DNA from: SHZI01 sp031409515
Lineage (GTDB): Bacteria > Pseudomonadota > Gammaproteobacteria > Steroidobacterales > GCA-2729495
Direction of reading: 5' to 3'
Assembly (NCBI GenBank): GCA_031409515.1
Contig: JANNXJ010000057.1
Location: 1 to 64,000 of the forward strand
DNA: 64,000 nt
How positions within the stretch are numbered: the first letter of the stretch is position 1; the number at the start of each line of letters is the position of its first letter. This document shows positions 18,446-25,284 of the stretch, in pieces. Under the pieces are notes generated by a model. It did not search any database, was not told where the DNA came from, and saw nothing but the letters and a program-made list of their open reading frames with translations. Position numbers and translations under genes: made by a program.

Positions 18446-19527
18446 GGGGTCTCACCGGCAACCGCCGGTCCTGGCAGAGGCGTGAGCAGCACGCGGTCGC
18501 CCGCGACCACGCCCTGGCGAATTTCAGTAATCCCCGCATCCCGGGCGCCGACAGTCACCGGCCGGCGCTCCAGCTGTCCGTTCTTCTCCACCCACACGTA
18601 GCGGCCGGCGTCGTCCTTCTGGATGGCCGCGCTGGGCAGCGTAAGGGCATCGCGCTCGGCGGTGCGGATGGAGACGTTCGTCGTCATGTCCGGCTTGAGC
18701 TGATCCAGGGGCGACCCGATGCTGATCATCACCTCGAAATTGACGACCCCCGAGATGATGGTGCCCTTGGGTGCAATGCGCTCGACCCGGCCTGCGAAGT
18801 CCCGCGCCGGAAACGACTCGACCGTGAACGTCACCGGATTGCCCAGGGCGACGTTGCCGATGTCTGTCTCGTCCACCAGGGCAATGAGCTCCAGCGCGCC
18901 ATCCTCGATGATCGTGGCGAAGGTCGGCGTACTGAAGCTCGCCGCGACAGTTTCGCCCTCCTGGGTGGCAACGGAGGCCACCGTGCCGGTGATCGGCGCA
19001 CGGATCACCGCGTAGTTCAGATCAGTCTCGACCACGGCGGCATCCCGGCGAGCCTTCTCCAGGCGCGCGCGGGCCTCGCCGACGGCCAGCGTCTTGTCCT
19101 CCACGTCGGACCGGGCCACCAGCCGCTGCTCATCAAGACGCTGACTGCGGGCCAGCTCTACCTCGGCCCGCTTTAGCTCCTGATCGCTGACCATGATCTG
19201 GGCGCGAGCCTGGGCCAGCCGGGCCTTGAGGGGCCGGGCATCGATCGTGGCGATGACCTCGCCCTTGCTGATCTTTGAGCCCACGACCACGTTGAGCTTC
19301 TCAACGATGCCCGACAGCTGGGCGCCCACCCGGACTTCGCCCCCAACCCGGGTGCGCAGGATGCCGGTGGCCAGCACCGTGGCGCCCACCTGCCGCTGCT
19401 CCGGGGTCACGAAAACCGGGGGTGTGGCCACCGGATCCGGGCCGGACGCCCGGTCAAAGAGCCACCAGCCCCCCCCGGCGAGCAGCAGAGCGGCAGTGGC
19501 CGCAGCGCTGAGGACGCCTCGCGTCAC
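18442..19527 (-). CDS. MacA-type periplasmic adaptor (HlyD family)
   Basis: Periplasmic membrane-fusion protein linking the ABC permeases to an outer-membrane channel. The 361-residue protein starts with an N-terminal membrane anchor (LSAAATAALLLAGGGWWLF), followed by a barrel-lipoyl half-motif (VGAQLSGIVEKLNVVVGSKI), a coiled-coil hairpin (about 90-170), the second lipoyl half (VIRAPITGTVASVATQEGE) and C-terminal barrel domains. I start it at GTG 19527, which overlaps the TGA of the upstream gene (GTGA), because the earlier part of the open frame is antisense-like and has no anchor. No TolC gene is in the window. Confidence 0.88.
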   Translation of the reverse strand: MTRGVLSAAATAALLLAGGGWWLFDRASGPDPVATPPVFVTPEQRQVGATVLATGILRTRVGGEVRVGAQLSGIVEKLNVVVGSKISKGEVIATIDARPLKARLAQARAQIMVSDQELKRAEVELARSQRLDEQRLVARSDVEDKTLAVGEARARLEKARRDAAVVETDLNYAVIRAPITGTVASVATQEGETVAASFSTPTFATIIEDGALELIALVDETDIGNVALGNPVTFTVESFPARDFAGRVERIAPKGTIISGVVNFEVMISIGSPLDQLKPDMTTNVSIRTAERDALTLPSAAIQKDDAGRYVWVEKNGQLERRPVTVGARDAGITEIRQGVVAGDRVLLTPLPGPAVAGETP

Positions 19528-20018
19528 TTCGGCCGCTCGTAGACCATGACCATCGGTGGCTTGGTACCGCGCACCGACGTGACGCTCATGGTCTTCCCGT
19601 CGGGCGAGAGTTCCCGGGTTTCCACCTTCTCGGTCTTGGTGCCCAGAATCGCGCTCTCTCCCGTCCACGTGACGACGAGCTTGCTGCCGGCCCACTTCGC
19701 CACGGTCGCCGCCTTGTCGCCCATGGGCCCCTCGTTCTCGAGGGCCTTGCCGGCCAGATCGTAGGTGACCTGGCGGAGCGTGGTCTTCCCCATGAATACC
19801 GACGAGAAGTCGAGCGTCATTTTCTGGGGTGTCTGGGCAATGGTCAGCGTTTCCGTGATCGCCGAGACCATACCGAGATTCTCGCCCTTCTTCGTGTTCA
19901 GCACCCACGTGCCGGCAAAGCTGGGCGGACCGGCCGCGAGGGCCGGACCAAGCATGGTGAAGAGCAGCAGTGCGAGCACTGGCGCGATCCTGATAGGCAA
20001 CTTTCGTCCGGGCAGCAT
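19524..20018 (-). CDS. Secreted lipocalin-like small protein
   Basis: Unrecognised 164-residue protein. A signal peptide ends near PALAAG, followed by SFAGTWVLNTKKGENLG, a pattern seen at the start of lipocalin-like beta-barrels, and then regular beta-strands (KMTLDFSSV, LRQVTYDL, LVVTWTGE, VETRELSPDGKTM). AGGAG lies just upstream of the ATG at 20018. It sits between the PadR regulator and the MacA-type adaptor and overlaps the latter by GTGA, so it may be a periplasmic accessory of the exporter. That role is inferred from position. Confidence 0.7.
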   Translation of the reverse strand: MLPGRKLPIRIAPVLALLLFTMLGPALAAGPPSFAGTWVLNTKKGENLGMVSAITETLTIAQTPQKMTLDFSSVFMGKTTLRQVTYDLAGKALENEGPMGDKAATVAKWAGSKLVVTWTGESAILGTKTEKVETRELSPDGKTMSVTSVRGTKPPMVMVYERPK

Positions 20019-20044
20019 GGTGGTCTCCTGGGTATGTGATTGAG

Positions 20045-20665
20045 TCAGGTAGTGAGCAACGGGTTCGGGATTGGTGCGGTGTGCTTCAACGGCGTAGTGC
20101 GGCCATCCGGCGTGGCGAGATGCGCCATGGCGCGGTCCAGCCAGGCGAGCTCGGCCTCGAACAGGCTGAGGGCGTGGTCGGTGGCCAGGGACCGGGCGGC
20201 CAGAATCCTGCTGGCAGGCTGGGCGGTCAGGTGGTCGAGTTCGCTGACCACGGTGGCGTGGAGCGCTGCGATGGCCTGACGGCGCTTCGTGAGCAGGCCA
20301 TGGGCCTCCTCCGGGGGAATCCAGGGCAGGTAGGCAGTCGCCATTTCAAACGTGGTGTCGACCCGGTCGTAGGTGCTGAGCGCGGCGCGCAGCAGTTCCT
20401 GAAACAGTTCGGCGCCCTTGGGTGCGAGGGCGAAAACCAGCCGCTCGCCCCGCCGCCCCCGAGTGCCGCTCTCGGCTTGCACCGCCACGGCGCCCTGGAC
20501 CGCCAGTCGGTGCAGCAGGTGATACAGGGTCGGCTTCTTGAAGTCGGCATTGAGGGTGCCGTGGGCCATGAGGATCCGGTGCAGCTCATAGCCGTGCCGG
20601 GGACCTGACTGGAGCAGGCCCAGCACCATCAGCGTCCGGGCATCGGCGGATTTTCGGGTGTTCAT
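20045..20665 (-). CDS. PadR-family transcriptional regulator
   Basis: Winged-helix repressor of the PadR type. The N-terminal domain reads LMVLGLLQSGPRHGYELHRIL, then KPTLYHLLHRLAVQGAV and SGTRGRRGERLVFALAPKG, the standard PadR helix-turn-helix and wing. A longer C-terminal region (about 100-206) with helical repeats probably serves dimerisation and ligand sensing. The gene heads the exporter operon, 26 bp before the secreted-protein gene. Two identical AGTCC-N4-GGACT palindromes overlap and precede its start codon, as expected if it represses itself and the exporter. Confidence 0.9.
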   Translation of the reverse strand: MNTRKSADARTLMVLGLLQSGPRHGYELHRILMAHGTLNADFKKPTLYHLLHRLAVQGAVAVQAESGTRGRRGERLVFALAPKGAELFQELLRAALSTYDRVDTTFEMATAYLPWIPPEEAHGLLTKRRQAIAALHATVVSELDHLTAQPASRILAARSLATDHALSLFEAELAWLDRAMAHLATPDGRTTPLKHTAPIPNPLLTT

Positions 20666-20681
20666 AGTCCATCCGGACTAT
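20664..20681. promoter_or_regulatory. Candidate PadR operator, start-proximal copy
   Basis: ATAGTCCATCCGGACTAT is an inverted repeat (TAGTCC / GGACTA around ATCC) that overlaps the ATG of the PadR gene. It is repeated almost exactly 35 bp upstream. Confidence 0.65.
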
Positions 20682-20698
20682 AGACCCGCCCGCCGCTT

Positions 20699-20716
20699 AA
20701 AGTCCATCCGGACTAT
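20699..20716. promoter_or_regulatory. Candidate PadR operator, distal copy
   Basis: AAGTCCATCCGGACTATT carries the same AGTCC-ATCC-GGACT inverted repeat as 20664-20681, on the same face of the helix within error (35 bp apart). It abuts the stop codon of the upstream VWA gene. The two together look like a paired operator around the exporter promoter. Confidence 0.6.
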
Positions 20717-21720
20717 TACGGACCCCGGAAAATGATCCGCGGCCCCTGGTCCACCTGGGTCAGGGCCACGAAGGTGCCGCCGCTGCGGTCGCACAGGGCC
20801 CGCATGAAAGCCGCGAAGCCCACGGGGTTGGCGCTGGCCTGGCCGGTGGGAAAGCCGATGCCGTGGATCCGGACCCGGCGCTGGCCCTGGCCGTCCGGCT
20901 TGTTGATGGCCTCGATCTGCTGGATGACCCGCTCGACGACGCGCCCCTGGAAATCGTCGCCGAACACATAGACGCTGATGCGCTTGCCCGGCTCGTAGAA
21001 GGTGTCGATGGCCGTCACGATGCCTTCCGTCGGGTTGGAGGCCGTGCCGGGCCAGTCCTGCATTTCCCGCAGGATCTGGGCACGACTACTGCGGGAGTCC
21101 GGGATCCAGCGCCGTGCCGTGCCCCGCAACAGGTAGTCCCCGCCGCTGCTGAAGACCTGGATGCCCTTGATGCGCGGATACACGTCCAGGGTCTCCTTCA
21201 CCTTCTGCAGCACCGTGGGCCACACCGACTGCATGCTGCCCGAGTTGTCGATGACGAAGATGATGTACTCGCTGTCCACGGGAATACCGCCGACCGTGGT
21301 GTCCTTGGGCGGTGGCCGGTAGTTCGCGAGCAGCCGCCGCATCTCCTCGGTGAGCTGCTGGCGGGCAGCGCGCAGCTGGCCGATCTCCGCCGTCTCGGGC
21401 TCCGGTTGCACGCTGGCTTTGTACTGGCCCCGGATCCTGGTCAGGTCCGCCTTCAGCTGCGCCAGCACCTGTTCTTCACTGGAGGGTGGCGTATTGATGC
21501 CGATGGTCAGCGTCTTCGTCTCGCCGCGAATCTCCTGAAGCTCCTTCTGCAGCCGCTCGATCAGGCCCTGCACCTCGGCGCGGGTTTCCTGAATTGCTGC
21601 CGGCTCGAAGAGCAGCGTGATCACGAGCAGCAGGATGATGGCGCCGAAGCCGCAGGAGATCGCATCGAGGAAGGACAGATTCAGGCTGTCCGACTCCTCG
21701 CGCCGGCGCCGGCGTCTCAC
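20716..21720 (-). CDS. VWA-domain protein with TolR/ExbD-like membrane segment (last gene of operon)
   Basis: The 334-residue protein has a basic N-terminus, a single membrane helix with LSFLDAISCGFGAIILLLVI (about 14-35), a coiled coil (about 40-130) and a VWA domain (about 150-334). The MIDAS metal-binding motif is intact (FVIDNSGSM), with later Thr and Asp (NPTEGIVTA; VFGDDF). The membrane segment has the pattern FxDxxxxxxxxxI seen in TolR and ExbD, whose aspartate carries protons. The VWA domain would be periplasmic if topology follows those proteins. It starts with GTG overlapping the TGA of the other VWA gene (GTGA) and is the ninth gene of the operon. Confidence 0.85.
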   Translation of the reverse strand: MRRRRRREESDSLNLSFLDAISCGFGAIILLLVITLLFEPAAIQETRAEVQGLIERLQKELQEIRGETKTLTIGINTPPSSEEQVLAQLKADLTRIRGQYKASVQPEPETAEIGQLRAARQQLTEEMRRLLANYRPPPKDTTVGGIPVDSEYIIFVIDNSGSMQSVWPTVLQKVKETLDVYPRIKGIQVFSSGGDYLLRGTARRWIPDSRSSRAQILREMQDWPGTASNPTEGIVTAIDTFYEPGKRISVYVFGDDFQGRVVERVIQQIEAINKPDGQGQRRVRIHGIGFPTGQASANPVGFAAFMRALCDRSGGTFVALTQVDQGPRIIFRGP

Positions 21721-22808
21721 GGCCAGTCCTTCGCCGGGGCGAGGAAGGAGCCCCGGGTCCGCATGGCCAGGTCCCAGAAGCGAAAGGCCGCCTCCGGGTC
21801 GCCTTCCATGGGCAGCAGGATGACATTCACCGGCACCCCGGGCGGCAGTTCGGCGCTGGCCTGGCGCAGGAAGTTGGCGCGGCGGTCGGCCCGAATCGGC
21901 TCCGGATCGGCAGGTACGGTCTCGCCCTGGGTCGGCAGGCCGTCCGTGATCAGGAAGATGTTGTCCGGCGCGGGCTTGAGGCTGCGCGCGGCCTGAAACG
22001 CCCGGAACAGGCTCGTCCCCTTGGCCGGCACCACCTTGCGCAGACCCGCCAGCGCGGCGTCGAAATCGTTGCCGTCCCGGGCCTCGATCCAGCCGCCGTC
22101 GGAGCCCGCGACGGTGGTCCCCGCCTGTTCATTGAAGGCGTAGATCTGAAAGCGGGCGCCCGGCTGGATCTGCGTGGTGAGCCAGTCCACCACGTCGATG
22201 GTCTGGCGCCACTTGGGGGCCTGCACCTTGCGGCCGTCGGGCATGGCCCGGTAGCGCACCACGTTGGCATAGGTGCGCCCGAGCATGCTCGCCGAGGAAT
22301 CGACGAGAATCAGCACCCGCTGACCGCCCATGCGCATCCCCGTGAGGTACTGCCGATTGCCTTTCCCGATAAAACTGCGGACCCGCTCGCCCGTCCCTGC
22401 CTCGGGTTGCGTCTCGGCCAGCCGCCGCGTGCCTTCCTCCAGGCGCTGCACATCGGCCCGGAGCTGCTCTGCACTTTCCTTTTTGGCCAGACTGTCGTTG
22501 TCCTGCCGGTCCGCCTCGGTCCGCAGCTCGGCGATGAGCGTCTGCAGCCGCTCGATCTCCGCCGCAGCGCCCGTCGTCCGCGTGTCCCGCGCCGACGACG
22601 AATCCCGGAGCCGCAGGAGATTTTTCCGGGCGTCCTGGACCTCCTGCTCAATCAGCGTGGCTTCCGCGCGCAGGGCGTCATTGGCGACATCAGCCTTCAC
22701 CCGAATCTGGGCACTGATAATGATGAGGATCAGAATCGTCGCGCCGAGTCCGCAGGACATGACATCCAGGAAGGACAGGCTGAAGACGCTGAAGGACCTA
22801 CGCGCCAT
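21717..22808 (-). CDS. VWA-domain protein with TolR/ExbD-like membrane segment
   Basis: The 363-residue protein starts MARRSFSVFSLSFLDVMSCG and continues into a membrane helix LGATILILIIISAQI. A coiled coil follows (about 45-130; heptads with ELRTEADRQ and QRLEEGTRRL), then a VWA domain with MIDAS DSSAS (VLILVDSSASML) and FLITDGLPTQGE. The segment SFLDVM...L...I resembles ExbD PFIDVMLVLLII. I chose the ATG at 22808 because it opens this segment. It overlaps the upstream FHA gene by 11 bases and is a paralogue of the next gene, suggesting a heteromeric pair. Confidence 0.85.
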   Translation of the reverse strand: MARRSFSVFSLSFLDVMSCGLGATILILIIISAQIRVKADVANDALRAEATLIEQEVQDARKNLLRLRDSSSARDTRTTGAAAEIERLQTLIAELRTEADRQDNDSLAKKESAEQLRADVQRLEEGTRRLAETQPEAGTGERVRSFIGKGNRQYLTGMRMGGQRVLILVDSSASMLGRTYANVVRYRAMPDGRKVQAPKWRQTIDVVDWLTTQIQPGARFQIYAFNEQAGTTVAGSDGGWIEARDGNDFDAALAGLRKVVPAKGTSLFRAFQAARSLKPAPDNIFLITDGLPTQGETVPADPEPIRADRRANFLRQASAELPPGVPVNVILLPMEGDPEAAFRFWDLAMRTRGSFLAPAKDWP

Positions 22809-24192
22809 CCCGGTCCACCTCGGCCAGCAGCCGCAGTTCGACGGGCGGCGAGCCCACCGTGAGCACATCGCCAGCCTGCAGCAGGGCGGCACCCGCAATC
22901 TGATGGCCGTTCAGCCAGGTGCCGAAGCGGCTGTGATCGAAGACCAGCAGTGCACCGTTCTCCTGGCGCAGCGTGCAGTGCTGCCGGGAAAGCCCGCGGA
23001 GGCCGGCATCCAGGGCAACGCCGGCTTCCCCCGGCTGCAACTCTGTACCGACGCGAAACGGTCCTGCGCCCAGGCGGTAGGCGCGGTGACCCATGAGCAG
23101 GTGGGTGGGGCGGGTCTCCGGACCGGAAGGCGGAGTGCTGACTACTGCGGGTAACCCCGCCGGGGTCTCGTCCCAGGGCAGCTCGGCGGTGACGAGAGGA
23201 CCGGACCCGGGGACCGGCACGGCCGGGGCGCGCCCGGCCAGACCCGAAGCCGCCGCCCCCGGCGCCAGGACATGCACCGCCGTGTCCGGCAGGCGCAGCA
23301 GGGCCTCGAGCACCCCGGGAACATCGGCCAGCCGGGGATGCACCTGCAGGGCATGGGGCCCCCGCTCCGCAACGCGGGACCGCAGTTTCTGCAACAGGGG
23401 CTCAAGGGCCCGGGCCACGCGCAGGCGAAACTCGTCACCCTTGACCGTGGCGGCAAAAGTACCGCTGCGGGTGGTCAATTCCAGCTGCACCTCCGCATCC
23501 CGCGCGAGCCGGGCCAGCCAGTCCGGCAGCCGGTCGAAGAGCGCCTGCTCCGCCACCGAGTCGTGCAACGGATCGAAGCGGCTGCACTCCACAAACCGGC
23601 GGGCAAGCAGTTCCATGCAGAGCCGGGTCAGCGGTTCCATGCCGAGCATGGGAAAGGCCTCCCGGTCGCCGGCCACCGTCCCGAGGGCGGCCTGGCCTGA
23701 CTGCCGGAGGCGCGTGAGCGTCAGGCCATGAAGGGCGGCATCCAGCTGCAGCAGCTCACGGCCCGGCTGCTCGTGACGGCAGGCAGCGACGGTGGCGTCC
23801 ACCAGGCCCAGCACGCGGATACCGAGGGTCCCGGACAGCTCGACCAGCCCGCGGACCTGCTTCTCCGTCCACCAGGCTGGCGTCGCATAGAGCACACCCG
23901 TCCGGCCCGCGCCGTGGCGGGACCAGAGCCGGCCCAGCTGTGCGGCGACGATGTCGGCATTGGACCGAAAGCTGCCGAGAGGCCGCGCCAGGGGTTCCAC
24001 TGAGAAATCCCGCCAGTAGCGGGAACTGGCCGCCTGGGGCAGGCGCCGGATGACGGGTAGCGCGTCCAGGCCAAAGCGGACGGCGCCGTCGTCCAGGACG
24101 ACATAGCCGGGCTCGGCATGCAGCACCCCGGATTCGTCGGCAACCGCCAGCAGTGCGTCGTTGACCTCGACCGCAAGACGGGAATCTGCCAT
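22798..24192 (-). CDS. Hsp70/actin-like protein with C-terminal FHA domain
   Basis: The 464-residue protein has two parts. Residues 1 to about 310 follow the layout of an Hsp70-type ATPase: an N-terminal strand pair, GVLYATPAWWTEKQVRGL, then LGLVDATVAACRH in the place of the Hsp70 NEPTAAA segment. The phosphate-binding motifs are poorly kept, so ATP hydrolysis is doubtful. Residues from about 370 form an FHA domain with the phosphothreonine-binding residues present (GLSRQHCTL; FGTWLNGHQ). No signal or membrane segment is visible, so it is cytoplasmic. It could read phosphorylation of a partner and dock it to the channel encoded just upstream, five bases away. Confidence 0.75.
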   Translation of the reverse strand: MADSRLAVEVNDALLAVADESGVLHAEPGYVVLDDGAVRFGLDALPVIRRLPQAASSRYWRDFSVEPLARPLGSFRSNADIVAAQLGRLWSRHGAGRTGVLYATPAWWTEKQVRGLVELSGTLGIRVLGLVDATVAACRHEQPGRELLQLDAALHGLTLTRLRQSGQAALGTVAGDREAFPMLGMEPLTRLCMELLARRFVECSRFDPLHDSVAEQALFDRLPDWLARLARDAEVQLELTTRSGTFAATVKGDEFRLRVARALEPLLQKLRSRVAERGPHALQVHPRLADVPGVLEALLRLPDTAVHVLAPGAAASGLAGRAPAVPVPGSGPLVTAELPWDETPAGLPAVVSTPPSGPETRPTHLLMGHRAYRLGAGPFRVGTELQPGEAGVALDAGLRGLSRQHCTLRQENGALLVFDHSRFGTWLNGHQIAGAALLQAGDVLTVGSPPVELRLLAEVDRDGA

Positions 24193-24196
24193 GGGC

Positions 24197-24994
24197 CTAG
24201 TTGGCCTGCAGGTGACGAATCAGATGCTCGTCCAGGTAATCCTCGCTCTCGAAAGTGAGGCGCTCCTGCAGCAGCTGCAGCTGGTGCACGAGAAACATCA
24301 GCAGGATGCTGAGCAGCAGGGCGATCAGCGTGGAGTTGAAAGCCACGCCCAGGCTTTCGGTAACCGCACTGATGTCGCCGGAGACAGCCTTGTTGGCGGA
24401 GCCCAGGGCGTCGCCGATACCGCGCACCGTGCCAATGAAGCCGATGGACGGAATCGCCCAGAGTATGTAGCGGATCATCGACAGCTCGGCTTCAAGCCTG
24501 TCACCCTCCGACACGATCAGCGTGTTCGACGCAGACGACGCATCCTGGACATTGCGGGTGGCGCCAAAGCGCTGGAGTGCGTGGAGCAGTGCGCGGGGCA
24601 GCAGCAGGCCCTTGTCCTTGTCTGGCAATGCCTGCAGCTGGCGCACGTACTCCCGGGTGTCCTCGGGAAGAATCCGCATGCCCTCCGCGATCGGTATCAG
24701 CTGCCGGTCCAGTATCCGGCGCTCTGCCGTGAGGGCTCGCGCCTTGTAGCCCATGATGGCCAGGGCCCAGATGCCGAGGATGAAGCAGGACTCCTGTTCC
24801 CAGTCCTTCAGGACGATGTACCAGGAACGCTCGGCGGTGTAATTCGGATCCTCCTTGATCAGCGCCCGGTTCTGCTCGATATCAGCCCGGGCATTGGGCC
24901 AGATCACCGTGACATACACAGCATGCACGACGAGGATGGCCAGCAGGAGCGCGAAGAGCTGGTAGATGAACTCGTTGGTAAAGGTTTTGTGCAT
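24197..24994 (-). CDS. TolQ/ExbB/MotA-family channel subunit
   Basis: The 265-residue inner-membrane protein has hydrophobic segments at about 9-32 and 70-88 and a C-terminal pair. The family signature is clear in the latter: AIPSIGFIGTVRGIGDAL, then VTESLGVAFNSTLIALLLSILLMF, corresponding to the pore-forming helices of TolQ and ExbB. These proteins assemble as a pentamer around two copies of a TolR/ExbD-type partner and conduct protons. The only partner candidates here are the two VWA proteins downstream. I start at the ATG at 24994, since the longer open frame is out of character upstream. Confidence 0.85.
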   Translation of the reverse strand: MHKTFTNEFIYQLFALLLAILVVHAVYVTVIWPNARADIEQNRALIKEDPNYTAERSWYIVLKDWEQESCFILGIWALAIMGYKARALTAERRILDRQLIPIAEGMRILPEDTREYVRQLQALPDKDKGLLLPRALLHALQRFGATRNVQDASSASNTLIVSEGDRLEAELSMIRYILWAIPSIGFIGTVRGIGDALGSANKAVSGDISAVTESLGVAFNSTLIALLLSILLMFLVHQLQLLQERLTFESEDYLDEHLIRHLQAN

Positions 24995-25008
24995 GGAGAC
25001 TCGATCCG

Positions 25009-25284
25009 CTAGATGTCCGAGGGCAGCGCGATCGCCACGTCGGCCCGCAGAGGGTCGACGGGCAATTCCTGGTTGGGGTTGGCCCGATCCCCGAGGGCTT
25101 CTTCGGCCTGGCGAATCTGGGCTTCGATTTCCGCCTGGGTTGGCGCGTCGCCGGCAGTGGCAGGTGGCGCGGGCTCTTCCAGCGTGTTCAGCGCGGTGGG
25201 TGGGCCGCTGCCGACCTGCGTGACGGCCCAGGCCGCGCCCAGTCCGGTCAGCACCAAGACGATGGTTCGCCAGAAGGTTGTCAT
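25009..25284 (-). CDS. Small single-pass membrane protein
   Basis: The 91-residue product begins with an uncleaved-type membrane segment (MTTFWRTIVLVLTGLGAAW). An acidic, Pro-rich linker follows, then a helix (EIEAQIRQAEEALG). I know no family for it. The ATG overlaps the TGA of the upstream FHA-like/PEGA gene (ATGA), and the channel gene starts 14 bp downstream. It is probably an accessory subunit of the complex encoded by this operon. Confidence 0.7.
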   Translation of the reverse strand: MTTFWRTIVLVLTGLGAAWAVTQVGSGPPTALNTLEEPAPPATAGDAPTQAEIEAQIRQAEEALGDRANPNQELPVDPLRADVAIALPSDI

